38,182 nt of DNA from Candidatus Zipacnadia bacterium (GTDB lineage: Bacteria > Armatimonadota > Zipacnadia > Zipacnadales > Zipacnadaceae), in assembly GCA_029820565.1 (NCBI GenBank), contig JALGUR010000044.1, positions 1 through 38,182 on the forward strand, written 5' to 3'. Both the position numbers and the translations under genes were made by a program. The notes beneath the pieces were generated by a model, which saw only the letters and a list, made by a program, of their open reading frames with translations, did not search any database and was not told where the DNA came from. Of this stretch, positions 25,864-34,737 are shown piece after piece (position 1 is the stretch's first letter; each line of letters begins with the position of its first letter).

Positions 25864-27189
25864 ATGGCAGACGAGAGAGAAGGACAAGACGAGGAAGAGC
25901 AAATTAGCACGATGGACGTGGCCGAACATCGGGCCGCACCCAACCTGAATCCGATCCTTAGCAAAGAAGAGAAGGAAAAGATACTGCTGCCAGATATACT
26001 CACCGAGGGGCATGTGGCTATTGACATCGTCCTGCAACTGGGGATGTCCATCATTGAAAGAGAGGACGGGGCGCTGGAGTGCCTGGATTGGGTGTTCAAT
26101 AGAGCAGTGTCGGGGGACGGCGGCCGCACTTGGGGTGAGTATCGCAAGGTAGAGGACCTGTACCAGCCTATGGAGTCGGATCGGGAGGCGCGGGTTGCTG
26201 GTGGCTGGCTGCGGCTGCCGTCCGGTCGGATTGGGATGCAGTGGGGTGAATCTGGCCTTGCCCCCGGAGGCCATCTCTATAATCGGCTCTGGTGGCGACT
26301 GTCCGAGGATGAAGGCAAGACCTGGTCGGAAGATATCCGTATCAATCCGACGGGCGAACTGGGCCGCCCTTACGTCGGTGAGCCTATGCGGGTTACCGCC
26401 AGTGGGCGGCTGCTGCTGCCGCTGCGTATGTGCTATAACGCCGGGCAGCACATCCACGACACCATACAGCTCGGCGAGGCCTGGTGGAAGGGCGAGAAAG
26501 TTGGGATCGAGGGCCATGGGCACTGGCCCGAGTTTGATATAACTTACGTTTACTACTCGGACGACGAAGGCCAGACCTGGTCGCGCTGTGAGGGGAACGT
26601 GATCGGCTGGCTGTACCGCGGCTGGGGTAATTTCGTGTCTACAGATGAGCCGGGCCTTGAACAACTGAAGGACGGGCGGTTGCTTATGCTAATGCGCAGC
26701 ACTATCGGCCGCCTGCTGCAGTCCTTCAGCGAAGATGAGGGTGAGCACTGGTCACTGCCGGAGCCCTCGCCTTTGGCGAGTTCCTACGCCCCCTGCGCCC
26801 TGAAGAAAATTCCGCAGACTGGGGATTTGCTCTGTGTCTGGAATCAGGTCAGTCCCGATGAAATACGTCAGGGCAAGCAGCGGGGCCGGCTCTCCGCCGC
26901 CACTACCTCCGATGGTCAGACCTGGCAGCATTTTCGCACCATTGAGCGCCACGGCCGCATGTCGGAGGCCGACAGAATTGAGCCGGAAGAACTGTTAATC
27001 ATCTGCCGCAGCCTGGACGATGTGGGGGACCTGCCGGTAGACCGGGGCCTGTCCGACTATGCCACCATTGCCTTCCACGGCGACGAAGTTATCATTGCCT
27101 ATGCGAACTGCAAAGGTGTCGCCCACGACCTGGTCAGCGCTATGAAAATCCGCGTCCTGCCGCTGGACTGGTTCTATGATGCCCCCTGA
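25864..27189 (+). CDS. cytoplasmic sialidase-like (BNR/Asp-box) protein
   Basis: A 441-residue paralogue of the Tat-exported protein at 3121. Asp-box motifs are visible as GDGGRTW, SEDEGKTW, SDDEGQTW, SEDEGEHW and SDGQTW. The C-terminus, RVLPLDWFYD, matches LPVEWFY of the paralogue. The N-terminus is strongly acidic (MADEREGQDEEEQ) with no signal, so it should act inside the cell. AGGAGGCAGAAG precedes the ATG. Both members of the pair share SSYxPxALxxIPxTGDLLxxWNQ. The fold is that of sialidases, but the substrate may be another glycan. Confidence 0.78.
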   Translation: MADEREGQDEEEQISTMDVAEHRAAPNLNPILSKEEKEKILLPDILTEGHVAIDIVLQLGMSIIEREDGALECLDWVFNRAVSGDGGRTWGEYRKVEDLYQPMESDREARVAGGWLRLPSGRIGMQWGESGLAPGGHLYNRLWWRLSEDEGKTWSEDIRINPTGELGRPYVGEPMRVTASGRLLLPLRMCYNAGQHIHDTIQLGEAWWKGEKVGIEGHGHWPEFDITYVYYSDDEGQTWSRCEGNVIGWLYRGWGNFVSTDEPGLEQLKDGRLLMLMRSTIGRLLQSFSEDEGEHWSLPEPSPLASSYAPCALKKIPQTGDLLCVWNQVSPDEIRQGKQRGRLSAATTSDGQTWQHFRTIERHGRMSEADRIEPEELLIICRSLDDVGDLPVDRGLSDYATIAFHGDEVIIAYANCKGVAHDLVSAMKIRVLPLDWFYDAP

Positions 27190-27350
27190 GTCATTTGAAA
27201 GGCAAAAATCCCATCAGAAGGGCCAAGTTATTATCAGCCAATGCCTGAAAGGCGGAGGCCGTTATGAAGCGAGATACAGATAGTTTGGCAAGTCCCCCAG
27301 GAGGGCAATAAACGCTACGTGGCCTTGCCCGTTGAGGGGAGCGAGTCACA

Positions 27351-28061
27351 ATGATACTATTCGTGGCGATGGCCAAGTCTGGAGAAGATTACCTGACGCG
27401 AGCTGCCGAATCCTACTTTAAGGCCAAATTACGCTTTGAAGAGATTTCCGGCTGGCCCTGCCTGATTACCCGCTGCCCGCAGGTTACGCCCGAGTTTGTC
27501 AACCACTACCCATTCCGTGCCATCTTTATCAGCGGGTTCGGCTATGGCTGGGACGAAATTGACTTGCCCGACCTGTACGGAATCTATGACGTCCTCCACC
27601 ATACTGAACTACCGGTATTAGGTGCGTGTGGCGGACACCAACTGATCGGTCATGCCTTCAATGAGGATTTCCGCCAGGTCCAGACTCTGATCGATAAGCC
27701 GATGCGGAAGTTGCAGCCGGGTGAGCCTGATTGGAACTATGAATACCATCCGGGCTGGTTTGTAGAGACTGGTATGCAACCGGTGCGGACTGTCCAGCAC
27801 GACCCGTTATTCTCCGGCCTGCCCGAAACTATCTATATCCGCCAGAGCCACTATTGCGAGGTCAAGCAGTTGCCCGATAATTTCATCCTGTTGGCTACCA
27901 ACGACAACTGCCGCCTCCAGGCCATCCGCCACCGCGACAAACCGATCTACGGAGTCCAGTTTCATCCCGAAGTCTATACCGACTACTACCCCCACGGCCG
28001 CCAGATACTCCAAAACTTCTTCACAATAGCGGAAAGCCAGACAACTGCCGAAGAGCAGTAA
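27351..28061 (+). CDS. class-I glutamine amidotransferase-like protein
   Basis: A 236-residue protein with the class-I amidotransferase fold. The nucleophile Cys93 is in LGACGGHQLIG, and the His205/Glu207 pair in YGVQFHPEVY completes the triad. The neighbouring FISGFGYGW replaces the usual GGP-type strand end. Free-standing members of this group act on small gamma-glutamyl compounds or serve a synthetase partner; none is visible nearby. GAGGGGAGCG lies upstream of the ATG. It ends the plus-strand run and faces the small regulator gene. The preceding 161 bases hold a tiny open frame of 15 codons that I do not call. Confidence 0.82.
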   Translation: MILFVAMAKSGEDYLTRAAESYFKAKLRFEEISGWPCLITRCPQVTPEFVNHYPFRAIFISGFGYGWDEIDLPDLYGIYDVLHHTELPVLGACGGHQLIGHAFNEDFRQVQTLIDKPMRKLQPGEPDWNYEYHPGWFVETGMQPVRTVQHDPLFSGLPETIYIRQSHYCEVKQLPDNFILLATNDNCRLQAIRHRDKPIYGVQFHPEVYTDYYPHGRQILQNFFTIAESQTTAEEQ

Positions 28062-28136
28062 GGCCAACGATGATCCTGCTTGTTTGGCGGCGGCGGATCG
28101 GTGGGTAGTGCCTGTAGCCGGGTGGGCGACGTGCTC

Positions 28137-28481
28137 CTAATCGCGTTGCCTAATCAGCATCCGCACAATTTCCCCGCGGGTGTGGGCGTCATCAATATAT
28201 GTCTCACTGACCATACACAGCAGGTTCCAAACCGCTGGCTCGCGCACCAGCGAATAACACCGGTATCGTCCATCGCCGCGGATGTGAACCTCCAAGATGC
28301 CGCCGTCAACCAGACGAGCCAGAGCCGGCTTGATATCTTCTACCTCTTTACGCAGGCGCAGCGCCAGGCCACCAGCAGTATCAAACGTCTTGGGGTTGGC
28401 CTGGAAATGTAGCACTATATCCAGCCCGACTATCGATTGGACCGTTTCCTTAATGAACTTTCTGACCCGCTCATCCAGCAT
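28137..28481 (-). CDS. small winged-helix-like putative regulator
   Basis: A 114-residue protein with a predicted helical start, LDERVRKFIKETVQSIVGLDIVLHF, then LALRLRKEVEDIKPALARLVDGGILEVH, a layout like a winged helix with a recognition helix and wing (GDGRYRCYSL), then a long C-terminal helix. It is likely to bind DNA, but it is too short and too divergent to name. The ATG at 28481 gives this length; a GTG at 28502 would add seven residues. It lies downstream of the methyltransferase pair on the same strand, separated by about 135 bases. Confidence 0.55.
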   Translation of the reverse strand: MLDERVRKFIKETVQSIVGLDIVLHFQANPKTFDTAGGLALRLRKEVEDIKPALARLVDGGILEVHIRGDGRYRCYSLVREPAVWNLLCMVSETYIDDAHTRGEIVRMLIRQRD

Positions 28482-28617
28482 GGTTAGTTGGCCCCCAGCC
28501 ACTCGCTATCTACCAACTTACTCCTGCAATCTGTTGTTTCGCCGGCAGCGCAAATAATCCTCCCTCCGCACAACGTTTATTCGCCTCCGGCGAGATACTG
28601 TCTGGTGCTATTGAGAC

Positions 28618-30066
28618 TTAGGTATACACCGCGTCGGCCGCGGCTACGATCTTCCTCAGTTCGGCCATTTGGTCGTCGGGAATGGGCGTTGGCTCGTGGC
28701 TCTGGAGGTGATGGTCAACGCGGTCTGTGACCCGCTCACCCATAGTCCGGGAGCCTTCGGCTACCCACTTCTCGAAGCGCTGGCGCACCATCATAGTCGG
28801 TTCCCAGAAGTTGCCGAAGTTGTCCAGCGTGTTCTGCGAGGTAATGAACTGGCCGCCCGGACCGACTTCGCAAATGGTGTCAAGGGCCAGGGTCTCTTCA
28901 TCTACGCGGATGCCGCCGAGGATCTGCTTGACCATTCCTATAATCTCATCGGTCAGGACCAGCATCTCGTAGGAGCCGACCAGAGCCATCTCCAGAATGC
29001 CGACGTCGTGGATCAGGTTGGCGCCAGACAGCGCCGCGAACAGCGTAGACAGGGCGGCCTCAATCGCGGCCTGCTGGTCAATAATCTTGGAGTCGCTGCA
29101 GCCGGCAGTGGAGAACATAGGCAGGCCCAGCCATTTGACCACATCAGTGAGAGCAGCCGAATACAGGTGCAGTTCGGGAGCGCCGTAGGACAGCACCATA
29201 TCCCGCATATCCATAATGGAAGTGACTCCCCCGCCGATAATGGGTGCTCCCGGGGCTTTCTGTTGGGCCATGACTACCCCGCTGAGGGTCTCGGCCACAG
29301 CCAGGGCAATGATGCCGGCACCAGTAATGGGCCCGGTTGCCCCGCCGATAGGGCAGGAGGTGTACACACACGGGATGCGCTTCTCGGCGGCGAACAGCAA
29401 CTTCTGGGTGGCATCCTTAGTGTGAGTCAGCGGAGAGGTAGGCTCGGCGTACAGGGTCAGCAGCGGGGACTGCTCAAAAGCGGCGCTGCCCCCCCGAAGA
29501 ACACAGGCCATTTCGTACTGGTCGGCCAGCCCCTCGCGGTCTATCGCGGTCTGGACAATAGGCTTGCCCGTGCCCTCCAACATTGCCAGGAACTGGTGGC
29601 GATCATAGGTCATACGGGGCACGTCCTGGGTGAGGCCCAGAGACATGTGGAATCCCATATTGTCCAGAGCATCGGCCACCCGCGCCGCGTCGCGTACATC
29701 GGCGTAGGTGTAGGGACGACGCTCGCCGGTGGCGCGGTCGTAGACAAAGGGGCAGTCGGATACACCGCCAAAGTAGATACGGTCTTTTTCCAGTAGGCAA
29801 ATCTGCTCCGGGTCGCGGCCGACGATGCGGATAGAGCGGGGACACAAGGCCACGGCCTCCTTCACAGCAGATGATGGAATTCGGGCCCAGTTCTCATCGC
29901 GGATTTCGGCCCCGGCCGCCGCCAACAGTGCCAGCCCTTCGTCGTCATATACCTTAACTCCAGTTCGTGCCAATATCTCCAAAGCCGCCCCATAGATAAG
30001 CTCAATCTGGTCGTCGGTGAGGACGCGGAAAGTCGTCGTCTGGTTGACTAATTGGTTGGCTAACAT
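28618..30066 (-). CDS. MttB-family (trimethylamine/glycine betaine type) methyltransferase, copy 2
   Basis: A 482-residue member of the MttB superfamily (COG5598). Such enzymes take a methyl group from a quaternary or tertiary amine and pass it to a corrinoid protein. Family features include ILARTGVKVYDDEGLALLA near the start, CPIGGATGPITGAG, IIGGGVTSIMDMRDMVLSYG, and GANLIHDVGILEMALVGSYEMLV. There is no in-frame amber codon, so it is a non-pyrrolysine member like the glycine betaine methyltransferase group. The ATG follows the TAA of copy 1 directly, with GAGAGGAG inside that gene, so the two are co-translated. No corrinoid protein or its activase is in the window. Confidence 0.9.
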   Translation of the reverse strand: MLANQLVNQTTTFRVLTDDQIELIYGAALEILARTGVKVYDDEGLALLAAAGAEIRDENWARIPSSAVKEAVALCPRSIRIVGRDPEQICLLEKDRIYFGGVSDCPFVYDRATGERRPYTYADVRDAARVADALDNMGFHMSLGLTQDVPRMTYDRHQFLAMLEGTGKPIVQTAIDREGLADQYEMACVLRGGSAAFEQSPLLTLYAEPTSPLTHTKDATQKLLFAAEKRIPCVYTSCPIGGATGPITGAGIIALAVAETLSGVVMAQQKAPGAPIIGGGVTSIMDMRDMVLSYGAPELHLYSAALTDVVKWLGLPMFSTAGCSDSKIIDQQAAIEAALSTLFAALSGANLIHDVGILEMALVGSYEMLVLTDEIIGMVKQILGGIRVDEETLALDTICEVGPGGQFITSQNTLDNFGNFWEPTMMVRQRFEKWVAEGSRTMGERVTDRVDHHLQSHEPTPIPDDQMAELRKIVAAADAVYT

Positions 30067-31527
30067 TTACTGGCTCCTCTCTTCGGCGCGAGCGACGGCT
30101 GCTGCAAGCACCTCGTCAAATTGCGCTTTAGTCTCCGCCGGCAAAGGCGTCGGTTGGTGCGTAGTCAGAATCTGCCTGGCCTGCTCCTCAGCGCGTTGCC
30201 CCATTGTGGTAGCCCCGCGGGCGGTCCAATTCTCTACATTGCTGCGATCCGCCAGTTTGGGAAAGTAACATTCGCGGCGGAACAGCTTGACCGTGTGGTC
30301 TTCGCCGATGAATTTGCCGCCTGGGCCTACCGCATCAATGACCTCCACTGCCAGAGTCTCGGCATTCACCTCCAGGCCGCCGACTGTGCGCTTGATCATA
30401 CTGATGATCTCATCGCACATCACTAACATCGTCAGCGAGCCGGTCAGCGCCGAGTCGGTGTAGCCGACATCATGAACCAGGTTAGCGCCGGACAAAGCAG
30501 CCATCGCCAGGGAGATAGCCGCCTCAGTGGCTGCCTGCTCGTCAACGGTCTTCGCGTCGGTGCAGCCCGCAGTTGACCACATTGGTAGGCCCAAAAACCG
30601 CGCCACTTCGGTAAGGCCAGCGCTAAGCAGGGAAAGCTCCGGGGCACCATAGGCCAATACCTTCTCGCGCATATCCATTATGGACACAACCCCACCCATG
30701 ATGAACGGGGTGCCCGGGGAGATGAGTTGGGCCACTACTAATCCGTGCAGAGACTCAGCCAGCGCCTGGGCCAGTATGCCCGCGAAAGTGGCGGAGGCAG
30801 TAGCGCCGCCGATGGGGCAGGGCGTGTAGACCAGGGGAATCCGGTGTTCAGCACAGTACATCAACTTCTGCATCGCCTCCTGGCCGCTGTTCAGCGGTGA
30901 CATCGGCTCGGCATAGAAGATGTAGTTGGACCTCTGGGCGAATGCCTCTTCGCCGCCCGCCATAGCCACCGCCATCTGATGAATGTCCGCGCAGCCCTCC
31001 TGACCAAAGGACCAGGCCACAATGGGCTTGACCGTATTCTGGGCCAGCACGGCGAACTCATAGATATCCGCAAGCCCGCTCGGCGCATCACTGATAGAGC
31101 CCAATGACTGCACAAAGTCAATATTGTCCAGCGCGTCACAGGCCTTAGCCACGGCGATGGCATCGTCCATAACGTAGGGCCGACGCTGTCCAGTTTCAGG
31201 GTCTATAAAATTAGGACAGGTCGGCCCCGGGCCGTAGTACACCCGGTTGGGCTGAATAAACAGCGACTTTTCCGGGTCGCGAGCGTGGACGGTGAAGCGT
31301 GGCGGGGCGGTCGCAATTGCTCGCTTTACCATATACTCGGGGATCCGTATCCGTTCATCCGTCACCTGGGCGCCGTGGTCCGCCAGTAGTTCGCGGGCCG
31401 TCGGCTCCTGGATTAACACCCCGATGTCAGCTAAGATTTGCAGCGCGGCCAGGTAAATGCGCTGGACATCATCCACAGACAAAGTACGAAATTGTAGAGC
31501 CCTATTGGCCTCAACGTTTACCCTCAT
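30067..31527 (-). CDS. MttB-family (trimethylamine/glycine betaine type) methyltransferase, copy 1
   Basis: A 486-residue paralogue of the gene that follows it. It shows LQILADIGVLIQEPTARELLA, CPIGGATASATFAG, FIMGGVVSIMDMREKVLAYG and GANLVHDVGYTDSALTGSLTMLV. No pyrrolysine codon is present. GAGGTGAAAAT upstream of the ATG is the ribosome-binding site. The two copies may form a hetero-oligomer or handle different substrates. It diverges from the fuculokinase gene across a 207-base region, suggesting joint control. Confidence 0.9.
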   Translation of the reverse strand: MRVNVEANRALQFRTLSVDDVQRIYLAALQILADIGVLIQEPTARELLADHGAQVTDERIRIPEYMVKRAIATAPPRFTVHARDPEKSLFIQPNRVYYGPGPTCPNFIDPETGQRRPYVMDDAIAVAKACDALDNIDFVQSLGSISDAPSGLADIYEFAVLAQNTVKPIVAWSFGQEGCADIHQMAVAMAGGEEAFAQRSNYIFYAEPMSPLNSGQEAMQKLMYCAEHRIPLVYTPCPIGGATASATFAGILAQALAESLHGLVVAQLISPGTPFIMGGVVSIMDMREKVLAYGAPELSLLSAGLTEVARFLGLPMWSTAGCTDAKTVDEQAATEAAISLAMAALSGANLVHDVGYTDSALTGSLTMLVMCDEIISMIKRTVGGLEVNAETLAVEVIDAVGPGGKFIGEDHTVKLFRRECYFPKLADRSNVENWTARGATTMGQRAEEQARQILTTHQPTPLPAETKAQFDEVLAAAVARAEERSQ

Positions 31528-31734
31528 ATTTTCACCTCAGTGGGATTGAGAAACTCCTATGCAATTGCCCGTTAAGAGTTAAGACGGTCTATCCAGAGTT
31601 GATTTCCGCGCCCGCTGGTATTTCACCTTCCCCAAGCCCTGCCTTATGTACGGCAAACCTGGGCAAAGGGCTTCGCCGTCAGGAGGATTCAGCAAGTCGG
31701 CGATGAATATTGCAGAGACAGGGGGGATAGATAC
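31528..31734. promoter_or_regulatory. divergent intergenic region, methyltransferases / fucK
   Basis: It must hold start signals for both directions. I see AAGCCCT (31634-31640) and AGGGCTT (31666-31672) as a 7-bp inverted repeat, with TGCC/GGCA nested in it. No -35/-10 pair is convincing. The 12-mer CCTTATGTACGG at 31642-31653 recurs at 33250-33261, just after fucK. Confidence 0.35.
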
Positions 31735-33243
31735 ATGGCTGACGATGTCGCGATAATCTTTGACTGCGGCTCCACTAATGCGGCAGTAGTTGCCGTTGAT
31801 TACCGCGGGCAGATTGTAGAGTTGACCAGTCATCCTAACGCACCGGTTATCCCGCCAGATGCCGGAAGCCAAGGATGGCGTATATGGGATCTGGAGGGTG
31901 TATGGGGCAAACTGGCCGACGCCTGCCAGCAGGTTTGCGGACAAATTGATGCCGACCGTATTAAGGCCGTCACCGTGACCACCTTTGGCGCTGACGGCGC
32001 GCCGGTACGCGCTGACGGCACCCTCACCTATCCGGTCATCTGTTGGCAGGACGAGCGCACCGAGCCACTGGCCCGTGATATCACCCAGCAGATGACCGCC
32101 GAGGAGATATTCACCCTTACCGGCTACCAGATTATCTCCTTTAATACCGTCCTGCGGCTTATGTGGCTGCGCGAGAATGTTCCCCAGGCCCTGGAGGAAG
32201 CCGACTATTGGCTGATGATGCCCGGACTGTTGAGCATGAAACTGTCGGGCCAGTCTTCCCTTGAGCCGACCAGCGGCGGCACAATGATGGCGATGGACGT
32301 GGGCCGGCGCGACTGGTCACCGCAGATGTTATCCTTCGCACGGCTGGACGCCGACTTTTTCCCCCGATGGCTTGAGCCGGGGCAAGTTATAGGCCAAGTG
32401 ACCTCGGCAGCGGCGGAGCAGACCGGTCTCCCGCCAGGCATTCCGGTAGTGGCCGCGGGCCATGATACCCAATTCGCTGCTATCGGGTCAGCTGCTGGCC
32501 CCAACGAGGCTATCCTGAGCAGCGGCACCTGGGAAATACTGATGGTGCGCGTGGATAAGTTCGCGCCTAACCAGTTAGGATTCCAGGAGGGTGTGTTGTT
32601 TGAGTGTGATGCGGTGGCCGGCTGGTGGGACCCGCAACTGCTGATGATGGGCAGCGCCGTCTTGGAATGGATACGGGAGCAGTTCTTCGCCACCGCCGGT
32701 GACCGTCAGCAGGCTTATCAGAAGATGATAAGGGCGGCGCAGCAAATCCCGCCAGGTAGCAATGGCGTTACGCTAATACCGTCCTTTGTACCTGACACCG
32801 GTCCCACCAAGCGGTTCAATACTCAGGGCACCATCCTGGGTCTCAACCTGCAGACTTCTGGCCCCCACATCTACCGCGCCGGCCTGGAGGGGCTCAGTTT
32901 CCAGATGCGCAGCGCCCTGGAGACGCTCCAGGAGGCGGTCGGCTTTCAGGCCCAAGGTCTGCGCGTGGTAGGGGGCGGCTCGCGCAATGAGTTGTGGAAC
33001 CAGATTCGCGCCGATGTCACCGGCTTACCCGTAATCACCATCGCCCAGCGCGAAGCCACGGTCCTGGGCGCAGCGTTGTTCGCTTTCGTAGGCGCAGGTG
33101 TATTCTCTTCACTGAACGAGGCCCTCGGCGCTGTGGAACGCGACGAAGCCACCTTCAAGCCTTCCCCTGCGACCGACACCTACGACGCCCTCTATGGGCG
33201 CTACTGCCAGGTCCCGCCTGCGCTGAGGAAGTTTTATGCGTGA
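31735..33243 (+). CDS. fucK: L-fuculokinase
   Basis: A 502-residue FGGY-family sugar kinase. It phosphorylates L-fuculose to L-fuculose 1-phosphate (or a close deoxysugar) in the cytoplasm. Resemblance to E. coli FucK is extensive: IIFDCGSTNAAVVAVD at the N-terminus, VTVTTFGADGAPV, AAGHDTQFAAIGSAAG, LSSGTWEILMVR, YRAGLEGLSFQMRSALETL and VVGGGSRNELWNQIRADV. The GGGGGGATAG before the ATG is the ribosome-binding site. Fucose isomerase, aldolase and transporter are not in the window. Rhamnulokinase is the main alternative, but SGTWEILMVR favours fuculokinase. Confidence 0.88.
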   Translation: MADDVAIIFDCGSTNAAVVAVDYRGQIVELTSHPNAPVIPPDAGSQGWRIWDLEGVWGKLADACQQVCGQIDADRIKAVTVTTFGADGAPVRADGTLTYPVICWQDERTEPLARDITQQMTAEEIFTLTGYQIISFNTVLRLMWLRENVPQALEEADYWLMMPGLLSMKLSGQSSLEPTSGGTMMAMDVGRRDWSPQMLSFARLDADFFPRWLEPGQVIGQVTSAAAEQTGLPPGIPVVAAGHDTQFAAIGSAAGPNEAILSSGTWEILMVRVDKFAPNQLGFQEGVLFECDAVAGWWDPQLLMMGSAVLEWIREQFFATAGDRQQAYQKMIRAAQQIPPGSNGVTLIPSFVPDTGPTKRFNTQGTILGLNLQTSGPHIYRAGLEGLSFQMRSALETLQEAVGFQAQGLRVVGGGSRNELWNQIRADVTGLPVITIAQREATVLGAALFAFVGAGVFSSLNEALGAVERDEATFKPSPATDTYDALYGRYCQVPPALRKFYA

Positions 33244-33492
33244 AGCCGACCTTATGTACGGGCCAACGTGCAAAGCACCTTCTGCCCGCCTGTGATGAGG
33301 TCGCTGAACCGCCGCTATCTGCACCGTTAACCCCACCTTGACCCCCCGCTGTAGTCACTGCATAAGCACCTTTTACCGTCTGTTGCCTGTGCGGTAACGG
33401 GAGCGTTGCGCTGAGCCTCTCAAGTCTGACAATGGCGCGCCGATTAAGAACTTGCAGGCGCGGAGGGAGCGCCATGGCGGAGCGAGAGACCA

Positions 33493-34566
33493 GTGTGCTA
33501 TCTCAAAAATCAATGGAGCATCTTTCTGAGTGTACTCGTAATTTTAGGCTTTACCAACCAAATACCAGCCCAGCCGAGTCCAGACGGACTTGTATTCTCC
33601 GGCCAGTACCACTCAGCGCTGACCAGCAGAGCCGATTTCCACCAGTTCTGGGAAGCAGTCTTAACTCAAATGGCTAAATGGCCGGCCCAGGTCACGCGTA
33701 ATGACGAGAGCCATGAACTACAGTTCCAGGGCCACAGCGGCCGCTGGTGCCCCGGCGCAATTTCGGTTCCTACGGGCGGCACTGTGACCGCCGCCATCCT
33801 GCATATTGTGGAGAAGGGCAATCGCCAACGGCACTTATCATGGCAGGACGGCTATGGCCATCTTTGCATCAACTGGTATCCCGCCGACCAGGAGCAGCAG
33901 TGGAATCCCCAGGGCCTACCCGACCGTCAGGCTTATATATTAGCCGAGGCAATTATGGATGCCGCGCGGGCGGCAGAAGTGCTGCTCAGTCAGCCCGAAG
34001 TGTTGGCTGATCGCGTAGGCATCATCGGTGAGGGCGTGGGCGGGGGTATAGCCCTGGCTCTGGCGGCCTTGATGCCCGAGAAGGTTTCGTTTGTAATCGC
34101 CTATGACCCCTGGCCCGCGTATCACTACCCGCCCAGCGGCCTAATCCCGCAATCACCACAGGTGGCCGGCGCTTTGGCCAGTTACGCCGATGAGTACCCG
34201 CAGTGGCGACAGGCTATGCGCCGCAGCACCAGTTACTTTGACATCATCAACTTTGCCGGGGAGATAGACGCGCCCACCCTAATCGTTATGCCCTACCTTG
34301 CCCAGTACAGCGGTCCCAGCCCGGCTATGATTATTTATAACCATTTGCGCTGCGACAAGCAATTGCTATTCACTTCGCCACACGGTCAGGCGCGCTCAAG
34401 CCCGAAAGCCACCTGCAAACAGGTCTGCCACCAATGGGCGCAACGCGCGCTTGTAAGTGCTCATCGTGCGCAAACCAGGTCAACTGCAGCATTTGATGAT
34501 TTGGCCGTACCGGAGCCGCGCTGGACGCAGGTTGAGAACCGGCTCGGCGCCGGGCAGGCCAATTAG
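33493..34566 (+). CDS. acetyl-xylan-esterase-like protein lacking the catalytic triad
   Basis: A 357-residue alpha/beta-hydrolase of the AXE1/cephalosporin-C-deacetylase group, with a signal peptide (WSIFLSVLVILGFTNQIPA). The fold match includes ILAEAIMDAARAAEVLLSQPEVLADRVGIIGEGVGGG and MIIYNHLRCDKQLLF. Where the family has GxSxGG, this protein has GEGVGG (Gly181 in place of Ser). The usual Asp in the GLxDxxxPPS segment is Ala (YLAQYSGPS), and GHE is replaced by GQA. All three triad residues thus appear lost, so it is likely non-catalytic or uses another chemistry. The frame's only start is GTG 33493. A stronger site (GGAGG before ATG 33474) is in another frame, so the start region may contain an indel. 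Confidence 0.7.
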   Translation: MCYLKNQWSIFLSVLVILGFTNQIPAQPSPDGLVFSGQYHSALTSRADFHQFWEAVLTQMAKWPAQVTRNDESHELQFQGHSGRWCPGAISVPTGGTVTAAILHIVEKGNRQRHLSWQDGYGHLCINWYPADQEQQWNPQGLPDRQAYILAEAIMDAARAAEVLLSQPEVLADRVGIIGEGVGGGIALALAALMPEKVSFVIAYDPWPAYHYPPSGLIPQSPQVAGALASYADEYPQWRQAMRRSTSYFDIINFAGEIDAPTLIVMPYLAQYSGPSPAMIIYNHLRCDKQLLFTSPHGQARSSPKATCKQVCHQWAQRALVSAHRAQTRSTAAFDDLAVPEPRWTQVENRLGAGQAN

Positions 34567-34638
34567 TTTTCGTACCCGCCACCGCGGTCCACCTGAGCCG
34601 TTCGCGGCGGCATTCCGCTCCCTCCGCCTATCAGGTAA

Positions 34639-34680
34639 AAGCCGCCTGCCGGATAATTCCGGCAGGCGGCACTATTTTTT
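34639..34680. terminator. bidirectional intrinsic terminator
   Basis: A perfect 12-bp stem, GCCGCCTGCCGG (34639-34650), loop ATAATT, CCGGCAGGCGGC (34657-34668). TATTTTTTAT follows on the plus strand, and the left flank AAAA gives TTTT on the minus strand. It lies between the convergent esterase-like and M48/TPR genes. Confidence 0.88.
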
Positions 34681-34737
34681 ATCGTATACTCCCCCGCATT
34701 TCATCCTCTCTCCGTTATAGAGGACACCCCTCATAAT

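Noticed and set aside
27264..27311. A 15-codon open frame with GGAGG upstream, before the amidotransferase gene
   Set aside because: Too short, no known leader pattern, and followed by further stops; not supported as a peptide.
28669..29796. A 375-codon open frame opposite the MttB copy 2 gene
   Set aside because: It is antisense to a clear MttB-family protein and shows low-complexity Gly/Gln/His composition; a by-product of GC-rich codon use.
28618..31527. Pyrrolysine-containing MttB
   Set aside because: Both frames are full length with no internal TAG, so they are non-pyrrolysine members.
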